28,391 bases of DNA, from positions 1-28,391 of the forward strand of contig VSNH01000031.1 in NCBI GenBank assembly GCA_009774215.1, written 5' to 3'. Positions within the stretch are counted from its first letter, which is position 1, and each line of letters opens with the position of its first letter. The stretch comes from Lachnospiraceae bacterium. Its GTDB lineage: Bacteria > Bacillota > Clostridia > Lachnospirales > Lachnospiraceae. This document shows positions 7,614 through 16,121 of this stretch, piece after piece. The position numbers and the translations under genes are program-made. The notes below the pieces were generated by a model. It was given only the letters and a program-made list of their open reading frames with translations, was not told where the DNA came from and ran no database searches.

Positions 7614-8786
7614 ATGGAAAAGACGAATGTTATGGCGATTTTAAGAAAATATACCATGATTATCGCCCTTGCTCTGGTGGTGATTTTCTTCAGTATAACG
7701 ACGGAGGGCAAGATTCTTTTTCCGCAGAATATCAATAACCTGATTTCACAGAACGCTTATGTGTTTGTGCTTGCGACCGGTATGCTGTTGTGTATCCTGA
7801 CAGGCGGCAACATCGACCTTTCGGTCGGTTCCGTGGTCTGCTTCGCGGGCGCGGTCGGCGGCATGATGATGGATAAGGGCGTGAATATCTGGGCGGCAGC
7901 GTTCACCATGCTTATCATCGGCGTTTTGATCGGTATGTGGCAGGGCTTCTGGATCGCCTATGTGAAGGTACCGCCTTTTATCGCGACGCTGGCGGGTATG
8001 TATGCGTTTCGAGGGTTGTCCAATGTGGTGCTGCAGGGTATGACGGTTTCCCTGAAGAGTGAGACTTTTATCAGAGTGTTCGGCGGCGGTGCAGACTGTT
8101 ATGTGCCTGATTTTCTCGGGAGCGGCGAGGGGCTTAACATGACCTGTATGGTGGCCGGATGTATTGCGGTTGTGATTTTGGTGGCGGTACAGTTAAAGGG
8201 CCGCATCAACAATAAGAGCAAGGGTTACGAGACGGCGCCCCTTGCAAGCACGGTTATCAAGCTGGCGCTGATCAGTGCCGTGATTTTGTGGGTATCTTAT
8301 AAGCTGGCTTCTCATAAGGGCATTCCCACAGCGTTGATCTGGATCCTTCTGGTACTTCTGTTTTACGGGTACCTGACCACAAAGACCCGGATCGGCCGTT
8401 ATCTGTATGCAGTGGGAGGCAATGAGAAGGCGACCAGGCTTTCAGGTATCAATACGAAGAAAGTGTATTTCATCGCCTATGTGAATATGGGACTTTTGGC
8501 GGCTTTCGCGGGCATTCTGACGATCGCGAGATTGACCACGGCACAGCCCACCTACGGGCAGGGCTATGAGATGGATGCCATCGGCGCCTGCTTTATCGGC
8601 GGCGCTTCGGCTTACGGCGGCGTCGGCACGGTGCCCGGTGTGGTAATCGGCGCGACGCTGATGGGCGTGATCAACCAGGGTATGAGCATCATGGGAATCG
8701 ACGCGAACTACCAGAAGGTGGTCAAGGGACTGGTGCTCTTAGCAGCGGTTGCGTTTGACGTGTTGTCCAAGAGAGAGAAGAAATAA
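7614..8786 (+). CDS. gguB: Sugar ABC transporter permease, GguB-like (first paralog)
   Basis: 390 residues, highly hydrophobic, with about ten predicted membrane helices and the conserved core LTGGNIDLSVGS near residue 58. The cytoplasmic ATPase-contact region is around TRIGRYLYAVGGNEKATRLS. ATG follows the ATPase stop by 4 bases with GGGGGCG upstream. It is a close paralog of the next gene: both start with a short basic tail and share NxYVFVLATGML, the GGNIDLSVGS block and IGRYxYxxGGxxxATRLSGI. Two adjacent non-identical permease genes with one double-domain ATPase suggest a heterodimeric channel (inference); homodimers with different specificities are the alternative. Confidence 0.93.
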   Translation: MEKTNVMAILRKYTMIIALALVVIFFSITTEGKILFPQNINNLISQNAYVFVLATGMLLCILTGGNIDLSVGSVVCFAGAVGGMMMDKGVNIWAAAFTMLIIGVLIGMWQGFWIAYVKVPPFIATLAGMYAFRGLSNVVLQGMTVSLKSETFIRVFGGGADCYVPDFLGSGEGLNMTCMVAGCIAVVILVAVQLKGRINNKSKGYETAPLASTVIKLALISAVILWVSYKLASHKGIPTALIWILLVLLFYGYLTTKTRIGRYLYAVGGNEKATRLSGINTKKVYFIAYVNMGLLAAFAGILTIARLTTAQPTYGQGYEMDAIGACFIGGASAYGGVGTVPGVVIGATLMGVINQGMSIMGIDANYQKVVKGLVLLAAVAFDVLSKREKK

Positions 8787-8800
8787 GGGAGGGGATGAAA

Positions 8801-9961
8801 ATGAATAAAACAGCGGATATTTTAAAAAAACATACTATGAAAATAGTCCTTGTCCTGATCGTGATCTTCTTCTCGGTGATGACGAAGGGACAGATGTTTG
8901 CGGCATCCAGTTTCCAGGCGCTGATCGCGCAGAACTCCTATGTGTTTGTGCTGGCGACCGGTATGCTGATGTGTATGCTGACGGGGGGTAACATCGACCT
9001 GTCTGTCGGTTCCTTTGTCTGTTTTGTCGGCACCATCGGCGGTATTATGATGGTGCGCGGCGGTATGTCAGTGCCTGTGGCGATGCTGCTTATGATAGGC
9101 GCAGGCGTGATTTACGGTGTCGTGGAAGGCTTCTTAATCGCGTATATCAACATTCCGCCCTGGATTGCCACATTGGCAGGTTATCTTGCCTTCCGCGGCT
9201 GGGGTACGGCGTTAATCGGCGGCTCGTCCATCGCGCCCATGCCGGAAGGCTTCATCAAGCTGTTTACAGGCAGCGTGCCGGATTTGTTCGGCGGCGAGGG
9301 ACTGAATATCACCTGTATTCTGGTGGGCGTGATCGCCTGTGTGCTGTTTGTAATTTTTCAGTTAAAGAGCAGAAACGATAAGGTGAAAAAGGGATATGAG
9401 GCGGAGAGCCTGCCGGGCGTGATTGTGCGCTGCGTTCTGGTTTGCGCGGTAATCCTGCTGTTTGCCTATAAGCTGGCGCAGGCGGGCGGCATTCCGAACA
9501 ATCTGATTTGGGTGGCGGTAATCTTGCTGATTTATAACTTTATCACCTCCAAAACGACCATTGGTCGTTACTTCTACACCATCGGCGGCAGCGTGGAGGC
9601 GACCAGACTTTCCGGTATCGACACAAAAAAGATTTTCTTCCTCGCTTATCTGAATATGGCGGTTCTCACCGTAATCAGCGCATGGATGACGATGGGAAGA
9701 CTGTCGGCGGCGACTGCGACGGCCGGCAACAACTACGAGATGGACGCGATCTCCGCCTGCGTAGTGGGCGGCGTGTCCGCATACGGCGGTTCCGGTACGG
9801 TGTTCGGCATGGTGATCGGTGCGGCGCTGATCGGCGTTATCAACTTGGGAATGAGCCTGATGGGCATTGACGCGAACTGGCAGATGGTGGTTAAGGGCGT
9901 CGTACTTTTGGCGGCGGTTGTGTTCGAGATTTTGAACAATAAGGAGAAGACAAAAGAGTGA
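8801..9961 (+). CDS. gguB: Sugar ABC transporter permease, GguB-like (second paralog)
   Basis: 386 residues from ATG 8801. The earlier ATG at 8795 touches the ribosome site GGGAGGGG (8787-8794), so the second ATG at 6-base spacing is preferred. It has the same helix pattern and core motif (LTGGNIDLSVGS) as its upstream paralog and the same C-terminal SAYGGxGTVxGxVIGAxLxGVIN block. The differences lie mostly in the segment around residues 140-170 and in the loop before the cytoplasmic domain, where the gating helices and substrate path would be expected to diverge. It is the last gene of the operon; a strong terminator follows 27 bases downstream. Confidence 0.93.
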   Translation: MNKTADILKKHTMKIVLVLIVIFFSVMTKGQMFAASSFQALIAQNSYVFVLATGMLMCMLTGGNIDLSVGSFVCFVGTIGGIMMVRGGMSVPVAMLLMIGAGVIYGVVEGFLIAYINIPPWIATLAGYLAFRGWGTALIGGSSIAPMPEGFIKLFTGSVPDLFGGEGLNITCILVGVIACVLFVIFQLKSRNDKVKKGYEAESLPGVIVRCVLVCAVILLFAYKLAQAGGIPNNLIWVAVILLIYNFITSKTTIGRYFYTIGGSVEATRLSGIDTKKIFFLAYLNMAVLTVISAWMTMGRLSAATATAGNNYEMDAISACVVGGVSAYGGSGTVFGMVIGAALIGVINLGMSLMGIDANWQMVVKGVVLLAAVVFEILNNKEKTKE

Positions 9962-9988
9962 AAGAATGCTGCTATGGCATGAAAAAGA

Positions 9989-10018
9989 AGGATCGTCCGG
10001 GCGGACGATCCTCCTTTT
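9989..10018. terminator. Bidirectional terminator between convergent operons
   Basis: AGGATCGTCC (9989-9998) pairs perfectly with GGACGATCCT (10003-10012) around GGGC. CCTTTTAT follows on the plus strand and an A-rich run (GAAAAAGA) precedes it, giving a U-run on the other strand too. It ends the sugar operon and probably also the minus-strand RloB gene. Confidence 0.85.
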
Positions 10019-10050
10019 ATATGTTCCTGTGATGGGAAAAGGGCAGATAT

Positions 10051-10707
10051 TTATGGATTAAAATAGGTTGCCACTTCAAAAAATTCATTTATATTGGAAG
10101 CCTTTTTTCCCAGCATTTTCCAATCGTATGTAGTGGAAACTTTTATATCATACAGCTTTCGGTTGATTGAGTAATTGTTTATAACAAAGCAGTTTTCTTT
10201 TTTTAACAAGGATAACATATGCCCGTATGAATTACCGTTTGTATTAAGAAACTGATAAATTTTTGTGTCCGCTTTAAAATCGTCCACACTTTTATATCCC
10301 AATTCTTTAATTAGGTACTGCGCGGTATTTTGCCCTTTATATTTTGGCGTATGCATACATGCAATGTATTCAAAATCGGGGTCGTTGATAATCAGAAAAT
10401 GTGGAATTTTTCCGTTTTTGTTTTGCAGGATGCAGTAGTTTAAAAGTTCCCGCAGATTTTTCTTCTCGCCCTCTTCCGCAAGTGCCCGGTCGCCGTCAAT
10501 AATGATAAATTTTGCCAGACAGTTTGTGGTACCGTCCGTTTTCACCTGTTCCAAAAAATTGCGGTAACCGCCGCCTTCCATGTTAACAAGCTTCAAGGTA
10601 ATCGTCAGTTTTTTCTGCCGGCGCATTTCGTTTATATAATTATGTTCCGTACTTCCCTCACAAAAAACTTTGAAGATTTTTTGTGTTACTCGCGCTTTTC
10701 TACTCAA
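10051..10707 (-). CDS. RloB-like protein (AbiLii-type), putative phage-defence effector
   Basis: 218 residues. The start is TTG 10707: GGGAGG lies 8 bases upstream and the gene overlaps the ATPase stop by 8 bases. Recognisable RloB-family features are an N-terminal VFCEGSTEHNYI (E17, E21), then IIIDGDRA (D71, D73) and NDPDFEYI. A Glu followed by a DxD pair after strands is the spacing seen in TOPRIM-like nucleases; a nuclease role is inferred. RloB genes accompany ATP-binding genes in restriction and abortive-infection loci, and an AAA ATPase plus RloB pair is the layout of lactococcal AbiL. The DNA is clearly richer in A and T than the operons on both sides, which suggests transfer. Confidence 0.75.
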   Translation of the reverse strand: MSRKARVTQKIFKVFCEGSTEHNYINEMRRQKKLTITLKLVNMEGGGYRNFLEQVKTDGTTNCLAKFIIIDGDRALAEEGEKKNLRELLNYCILQNKNGKIPHFLIINDPDFEYIACMHTPKYKGQNTAQYLIKELGYKSVDDFKADTKIYQFLNTNGNSYGHMLSLLKKENCFVINNYSINRKLYDIKVSTTYDWKMLGKKASNINEFFEVATYFNP

Positions 10708-11968
10708 CAGCCGTACCTCCCAGAATACCCTTCATGTAAAATTCGTATATTTTAGTCGTTTCATACCGTATTTCCGGAAAATCCGCTAAAGAATACAATT
10801 CGGAATCTAAAGTTTCCGTATCCTTTGTGATAAAGTAAATCTGCTCCTTCATATAGTTTTTTAAGTCGAGATGTAAAACATTGTGCGTCGTGAAAATAAA
10901 CTGTCCGTAGTGTTTTTTGCCGCAGATAAAGGAAATGACTCTGTCAGATAAAACCGGGTTCAGCACGCGATCCATTTCGTCTGCAAAGACAACCTTATTT
11001 TCGTATACTACTTTAAAAATTTGCACAGCCCAGGCAAAAAATTCCCGGACGCCGCTGGAATCCTGCGCAAGTTCTCTGGAAAAAGTGCTGCCATCTTTTT
11101 TTTGCCGAACTATCGTTGTTTTGGAAAATGGCTTTTCAGCATCAATATTGAAATCTATAATGCTGGAGTCAACCATCCGGAAGATATCTAAATATCTCTC
11201 ATCATGTAAAATACGTAAATCATCCTCCTCGTTTCGCATAGACTTATAGAGGTCATAATTTATCATATTGGCTTCCGGGCATAAATCATTTTTGATCCAG
11301 TCTGTAAAAGCGAGAGCATGTTCATTACCCAACAGTGCAAGCTTGGTTATTGTCAATCCCGTCGCTTTATCCGCATTTATGGCTTTTTCAAGAGGCCTTT
11401 TGATTTCGCGTTCTGTTTCTGCTACTGTCAAAGAATAGGCGGTTGCAGTTTGGAAATGACAATTATTGTAATCCGCACAATCTTTTTCTTTTTTACAGCT
11501 TTTTGTACAATGGTTTCTTGTCAAAGTGAATATTTGTCTATATTTATTTTTTGCTTGGTTTTTAAAAGAAAATGTTTCTTTTACGATTCCTGCGACATCT
11601 AGTTTTAATTGATAAAGATATAAGCTGCTTTTTCCCATTAATATTTCAAGTTCAAAGGATTGCGGGATGTCATTTTTTAAGGGACAAAAACCACTGCTGT
11701 AATTGGTGTTTAAAATATTTCTATATAATTTTGGCTCTGCAGTTCCTGCAAAAAAGGACTGTAAATAGAATAAGCTCCTTACAAAATTTGATTTTCCGCC
11801 TGCGTTTTCTCCAACAATCACAGCGGTTTTTAACAAATCAATACCAGCTTCGGAAGTAATATAATTATTGGGAAATCTGTTTTTCACCTTTGATTTGGGC
11901 GCCAGCATGGAAAATTCCACATTTTCCCGGAAGGACATAAAGTTTTCAAATTTATAATTTAGTATCAT
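10700..11968 (-). CDS. AAA/ABC-type ATPase (AAA_15/21 class, AbiLi/RloA-like)
   Basis: 422 residues from ATG 11968. GGAGGA lies just upstream, so I prefer ATG to the TTG at 11980. Walker A is VGENAGGKSN (K59). The signature-like segment is QDSSGVREFF (about 302-311), Walker B is VVFADEMDR (D330, E331), and a TTH H-loop sits at 360-362. The inserted arm between Walker A and signature carries four cysteines (C154, C158, C164, C170) in a lysine-rich stretch that could hold a metal; this is not a standard part of the family as I know it. Overlap with the RloB-like gene implies coupled translation. Together they form a candidate two-gene defence system in which the ATPase controls the partner. Confidence 0.78.
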   Translation of the reverse strand: MILNYKFENFMSFRENVEFSMLAPKSKVKNRFPNNYITSEAGIDLLKTAVIVGENAGGKSNFVRSLFYLQSFFAGTAEPKLYRNILNTNYSSGFCPLKNDIPQSFELEILMGKSSLYLYQLKLDVAGIVKETFSFKNQAKNKYRQIFTLTRNHCTKSCKKEKDCADYNNCHFQTATAYSLTVAETEREIKRPLEKAINADKATGLTITKLALLGNEHALAFTDWIKNDLCPEANMINYDLYKSMRNEEDDLRILHDERYLDIFRMVDSSIIDFNIDAEKPFSKTTIVRQKKDGSTFSRELAQDSSGVREFFAWAVQIFKVVYENKVVFADEMDRVLNPVLSDRVISFICGKKHYGQFIFTTHNVLHLDLKNYMKEQIYFITKDTETLDSELYSLADFPEIRYETTKIYEFYMKGILGGTAVE

Positions 11969-12013
11969 AAAATCCTCCAAAACAGATTCTTGGTTTACAT
12001 CGTTGATTTAAAT

Positions 12014-12042
12014 ATTATAATGCTAAAAAGCAAAATGGTCAA
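12014..12042 (-). promoter_or_regulatory. Promoter of the ATPase/RloB pair
   Basis: Read on the minus strand: TTGACC, exactly 17 bases, then TATAAT. This is close to the housekeeping consensus and leaves a leader of about 40 bases before ATG 11968. The surrounding 200 bases are very AT-rich and hold no other gene. Confidence 0.8.
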
Positions 12043-12188
12043 ACCGAAATTTTGTTTTACTAAACAGTTTGCCCTGGCTTACGGAAAATATGAAAACTGT
12101 CGACGGATTTTGTTTCATTTATGAGAAGAGGTATTTTAGGTTTGTGTGTGAACATTTTGTGAAAATTTATGAAAAGTTTGGAAAGTCG

Positions 12189-12210
12189 TTGACATTAATT
12201 TTTTAATGTT
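12189..12210. promoter_or_regulatory. Operator-like inverted repeat (with -35) before the exporter genes
   Basis: ACATTAA (12192-12198) and TTAATGT (12203-12209) form a perfect inverted repeat around TTTT. It overlaps a consensus -35, TTGACA (12189-12194). No convincing -10 stands at 17 bases, only AT-rich sequence. AT-rich palindromes of this shape are typical MarR-family sites, but no MarR gene is in the window, so a regulator in trans is inferred. Confidence 0.45.
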
Positions 12211-12247
12211 GAAAAATAGAAAAAGACAACATGAAGGAGGAATGACA

Positions 12248-14002
12248 ATGATTAGAACCCTTGCGGCACAAATCAAGGAGTATAAGAAGGTTTCCGTCAT
12301 GACGCCGATCTTTATGATACTGGAAGTCGTCTTCGAGATGCTGATCCCGTTTCTGATGGCGTCCATCATCGACGACGGCGTGGAGGCGGGCAATATGCAG
12401 CACATCTACGCGGTGGGCGCGGTGATGATTGCGGCGGCTTTCTGCGGGCTTTTCTGCGGTGTGATGGGCGGCAAATACGGTGCCAGAGCGTCCACGGGCT
12501 TCGCGAAGAATCTGCGGCAGGCCATGTTTGAGAATATCCAGACCTTTTCCTTCGCCAGTCTTGACAAGTTCAGCACGGCGGGGCTGGTGACCAGACTGAC
12601 CACGGATGTGACCAACATGCAGAATGCGTACCAGATGATTCTGCGAATCTGCTTCCGCGCGCCGGTCAGTATGGTCTGCGCGATGACTATGGCATTTTTT
12701 ATCAATGCAAGGCTGGCGTCCGTTTATCTGGTGGCGGTGCTGCTGCTTGCCGTGGTGCTGTTTTTCATTATCCGGGGAGCGATGAAGTATTTCAAGCAGG
12801 CATTCCCGAAATACGATGAGCTGAACGCCTCCGTGCAGGAGAACGTGAGCGCGATCCGTGTGGTCAAGGCTTACGTCAGGGAGGAGCACGAGACGAAGAA
12901 GTTTAAGAAGGCCAGTCAGGGCATCTACGATATTTTCCGGAAAGCGGAGCAGCATGTGGTGCTAAATATGCCGGTCATGCAGTTTACGGTTTACGGCTGT
13001 ATTCTGCTGATCAGCTGGCTGGGTGCGAAGCAGATCGTGCAGGATACGCTGACCACCGGCGAGCTGATGAGTCTGCTTACATACTGCATGAATATTTTGA
13101 TGAGCCTGATGATGGTGGCGATGATCTTCGTGATGATGAGCATGAGTATCGCCAGCGCGGAGCGTATCTGCGAGGTGTTGAATGAGAAAAGCGACCTGAC
13201 CAATCCGGTCAACCCCGTTTATGAAGTGTCGAGCGGGGACATCGAGTTTCGGCATGTGCGGTTCTCCTACCATAAAGAGAGCAGTGAGGCGGTTTTGCAC
13301 GACATCAATCTGAAAATACATGCCGGGGAGACGATCGGCATCATCGGCGGCACCGGCAGCGCGAAGACCAGTCTGGTCAATTTAATCAGCCGCCTTTATG
13401 ACGTGACTGACGGTGCAGTGCTGGTAGGCGACAGAGATGTCAGGGAGTATGACATTGAGACACTGAGAAACCAGGTGGCGGTAGTTCTGCAGAAGAATGT
13501 GCTTTTCTCGGGGACAATCCTGGATAACCTGCGCTGGGGCGATGCGAACGCCTCGGAGGAGGAGTGCAGACGGGTATGCAAGCTTGCCTGTGCGGATGAG
13601 TTTATCGAGAAGATGCCGGAAGGGTATCACACGTATATAGAACAGGGCGGCACTAACGTCTCCGGCGGCCAGAGACAGCGGCTCACCATCGCGCGGGCGC
13701 TTCTTAAGAAGCCGAAGGTACTGATTCTGGATGATTCTACCAGTGCGGTGGACACGGCCACAGACGCGAAGATCAGAAAAGCTTTTGCGGAGGAGATTCC
13801 CGATACCACGAAGCTGATCATAGCCCAGCGCGTGGCCAGTGTGATGAATGCGGATCGCATTATCGTGATGGACGACGGGTGTGTGCACGGGTTCGGGACG
13901 CATGAGGAGCTGCTGCGCGACAACGAGATTTACAGGGAAGTTTACGAGTCGCAGACGAACGGCGGCGGCGACTTCGATGAACAACGCGAGAAGAACTTCT
14001 AA
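12248..14002 (+). CDS. Heterodimeric ABC exporter, degenerate-site subunit (TM287/BmrC-like)
   Basis: 584 residues from ATG 12248. AGGAGG (12235-12240) is 7 bases upstream; the longer start at 12206 would lie inside the operator. There are six membrane helices (about residues 15-300), then the ATPase domain. Walker A is GGTGSAKTS (K373), the signature is canonical VSGGQ (471-475), and Walker B is LILDDSTS with Asp496 where the catalytic Glu belongs. Together with the partner's altered signature this makes one composite ATP site degenerate, as in TM287/288-type exporters. Substrates of this class are often drugs or lipids; none can be named here. The last codons and the stop lie inside repeat element copy B. 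Confidence 0.92.
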   Translation: MIRTLAAQIKEYKKVSVMTPIFMILEVVFEMLIPFLMASIIDDGVEAGNMQHIYAVGAVMIAAAFCGLFCGVMGGKYGARASTGFAKNLRQAMFENIQTFSFASLDKFSTAGLVTRLTTDVTNMQNAYQMILRICFRAPVSMVCAMTMAFFINARLASVYLVAVLLLAVVLFFIIRGAMKYFKQAFPKYDELNASVQENVSAIRVVKAYVREEHETKKFKKASQGIYDIFRKAEQHVVLNMPVMQFTVYGCILLISWLGAKQIVQDTLTTGELMSLLTYCMNILMSLMMVAMIFVMMSMSIASAERICEVLNEKSDLTNPVNPVYEVSSGDIEFRHVRFSYHKESSEAVLHDINLKIHAGETIGIIGGTGSAKTSLVNLISRLYDVTDGAVLVGDRDVREYDIETLRNQVAVVLQKNVLFSGTILDNLRWGDANASEEECRRVCKLACADEFIEKMPEGYHTYIEQGGTNVSGGQRQRLTIARALLKKPKVLILDDSTSAVDTATDAKIRKAFAEEIPDTTKLIIAQRVASVMNADRIIVMDDGCVHGFGTHEELLRDNEIYREVYESQTNGGGDFDEQREKNF

Positions 14003-14086
14003 ATTGCTCGGCAGCAAAGGCTGTCTCGCAAAGAAGTTCTAAGTCTCGCGTGGGAGTTCGTGTCTGCATGACAGCCACAAACTCCG
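13984..14086 (+). repeat. Structured intergenic element, copy B (overlaps a stop codon)
   Basis: P1 ACGCGAGA (13984-13991) with TCTCGCGT (14044-14051); P2 GAACTTCT (13993-14000) with AGAAGTTC (14032-14039); P3 GGCAGC with GCTGTC (14010-14025, one G-U); P4 GGAGTT (14053-14058) with AACTCC (14080-14085), with an extra inner hairpin. Compared with copy A the stems differ in sequence but keep pairing. The upstream exporter's last codons and its TAA (14000-14002) are made by the P1/P2 left arms, so the element appears to have replaced the original gene end. Confidence 0.75.
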
Positions 14087-14111
14087 CAATAATGGAAAGA
14101 GAGGTAATAGT

Positions 14112-16013
14112 ATGCCGGGACCACATGGAAGAAGAATGCAGGGTGGAAAACGAATAGAGAATCCGGGGAAGGTGTTTAAGCGCCTGATGCGGTATGTGAT
14201 GAAGAGCTACGGCCCCCATCTGGTGATCGTGGCGGTGCTGATATTAGTGAGCGTGCTTGCCAATGTGCAGGGCACCATGTTTATCCAAAGCTTGATTGAC
14301 GATTATATCGCGCCCATGCTGACGCAGGATGTGCCCGATTTTTCGCCGTTGGCGGGAGCGATTGCAAGGGTGGCGTGTCTGTACCTGATCGGCGTGGTTT
14401 CGGCCTATGCGTGGAACCGCATTATGATTAACGTGACGCAGGGAACGCTGCGCAATGTGCGTGACGATCTGTTTTCCCATATGGAGAAGCTGCCGATCAA
14501 ATATTTTGACACGCATGTGCATGGTGATATTATGTCAACCTACACGAATGACACGGAGACGTTAAGGCAGATGATCAGCCAGAGTATGCCGCAGGTGTTT
14601 AACAGCGCGATTACTATTGTCAGCGTGCTGATTAGTATGGTAATATTAAGTATACCGCTGACTGTGGCGACGCTTGTCATGGTGGCGGTCATGCTGGTAG
14701 TGACAAAGAAGGTGGCGGGCTTGAGCGGCCGTTATTTTTTGGAACAGCAGACCAATCTCGGTAAGGTCAACGGCTTCATAGAGGAGATGATGAACGGCCA
14801 GAAGGTGGTAAAGGTATTCAATCACGAAGAGAAGAATATCGAGGACTTCCGGAGCTTAAACGACGCGCTTTTCGAGAGCGCGGACAAGGCGAATTATCTG
14901 GTCAACGTGGTGGGTCCTGTGAATCAGCAGCTCGGCAATGTCAGTTATGTGGTCTGTGCCATTTTAGGCGGCGCGCTGGCGCTCTTTGGCGCAACGGGTT
15001 TGACGCTTGGAAAACTGGCGAGTTTTCTGACCTTTAACAGAAGCTTTAACATGCCGATCAACCAGGTGAGCCAGCAGTTCAACTCCATTGTCATGGCGAT
15101 GGCGGGCGCGGAACGCATTTTCAAAATGCTGGATGAGACGCCGGAGGTGGATAACGGTTACGTGACGCTGGTCAACGTGAAAGAGGAGAACGGCACGCTT
15201 ACGGAAACGCCCGAACGCACGGGCCGCTGGGCGTGGCGGCATGAGCATCAGGCGGATCATTCCGTGGATTATGTGGAACTTAAGGGAGATGTGGTTTTTG
15301 ACGGGGTGGATTTTGGGTATAATGACGACAAGATGGTGCTTCACGATGTGAAGCTCTATGCCGAGCCGGGACAGAAGATTGCATTTGTCGGTTCCACGGG
15401 CGCGGGCAAAACAACCATCACCAACCTGATTAACCGCTTTTATGACATTCAGGATGGAAAAATCCGCTATGACGGCATCAATGTCAATAAGATCAAGAAG
15501 GCGGATTTGCGCCGTTCGTTGGGAATCGTGCTGCAGGATACCCACCTCTTTACGGGGACGGTGATGGAGAACATCCGTTATGGAAAGCTGGATGCCACCG
15601 ACGAGGAGGTGCGCGCGGCGGCGAAGCTGGCCAACGCGGACAGCTTTATCAAGAGACTGCCGGAAGGCTACGATACCTTGCTCTCCGGAGATGGCGCAAA
15701 CTTAAGCCAGGGGCAGCGGCAGCTTTTGGCGATCGCGCGGGCGGCTGTAGCCGATCCGCCGGTGTTGATTCTGGATGAGGCGACCAGCTCCATCGACACC
15801 CGCACCGAGCGCATTGTGCAGGATGGTATGGATAAGCTGATGAAGGGCCGGACTACCTTTGTGATTGCCCACAGACTCTCTACGGTCATGAACTCCGACT
15901 GCATTATGGTGTTGGAGCAGGGACGCATTATTGAGAGGGGTACCCACAACCAGTTGATTGAAGAGCGGGGAAAATACTACCAGTTGTATACCGGAAACGC
16001 AATTACTGCATAA
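14112..16013 (+). CDS. Heterodimeric ABC exporter, catalytic subunit (TM288/BmrD-like)
   Basis: 633 residues. Six membrane helices lie in about residues 30-345. A long polar linker of about 45 residues with two tryptophans (WAWRHEH) precedes the ATPase domain. Walker A is GSTGAGKTT (K433), the signature is LSQGQ (531-535) with Gln in place of Gly, and Walker B is LILDEATSS with the normal catalytic Glu556. The altered signature here and the Asp in the partner's Walker B complement each other: one composite site is dead or slow, the other fully catalytic. It is separated from its partner gene by 109 bases filled by element B. An AGAGAGG-type ribosome site precedes ATG 14112. Confidence 0.92.
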   Translation: MPGPHGRRMQGGKRIENPGKVFKRLMRYVMKSYGPHLVIVAVLILVSVLANVQGTMFIQSLIDDYIAPMLTQDVPDFSPLAGAIARVACLYLIGVVSAYAWNRIMINVTQGTLRNVRDDLFSHMEKLPIKYFDTHVHGDIMSTYTNDTETLRQMISQSMPQVFNSAITIVSVLISMVILSIPLTVATLVMVAVMLVVTKKVAGLSGRYFLEQQTNLGKVNGFIEEMMNGQKVVKVFNHEEKNIEDFRSLNDALFESADKANYLVNVVGPVNQQLGNVSYVVCAILGGALALFGATGLTLGKLASFLTFNRSFNMPINQVSQQFNSIVMAMAGAERIFKMLDETPEVDNGYVTLVNVKEENGTLTETPERTGRWAWRHEHQADHSVDYVELKGDVVFDGVDFGYNDDKMVLHDVKLYAEPGQKIAFVGSTGAGKTTITNLINRFYDIQDGKIRYDGINVNKIKKADLRRSLGIVLQDTHLFTGTVMENIRYGKLDATDEEVRAAAKLANADSFIKRLPEGYDTLLSGDGANLSQGQRQLLAIARAAVADPPVLILDEATSSIDTRTERIVQDGMDKLMKGRTTFVIAHRLSTVMNSDCIMVLEQGRIIERGTHNQLIEERGKYYQLYTGNAITA

Positions 16014-16038
16014 ATTGAACTTAATTTGTAGTATAAAG

Positions 16039-16091
16039 TTGACAGATGGAATAAAAAATTATATATTAAAATTGACTACGGTGATTAGTCA
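16039..16091 (+). promoter_or_regulatory. Promoter with BlaI-type operator
   Basis: TTGACA (16039-16044), 17 bases, TATATT (16062-16067). The palindrome TGACTA-N7-TAGTCA (16073-16091) covers the expected start of transcription. BlaI/MecI-family repressors bind dyads with TAC/GTA or GACTA/TAGTC half-sites in this position, so the repressor encoded next probably shuts off its own operon. Confidence 0.8.
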
Positions 16092-16121
16092 CCGGGGTCG
16101 GAAAGACAAGGACTAAAATAC

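Noticed and set aside
12206..12247. Upstream start for the first exporter gene at 12206
   Set aside because: It lies in the palindromic operator and has no ribosome site; AGGAGG points to 12248.
13364..13735. First exporter subunit as an inactive pseudogene because of its Ala and Asp substitutions
   Set aside because: The Walker A Lys and the signature are intact, and the changes match the degenerate site of heterodimeric exporters.
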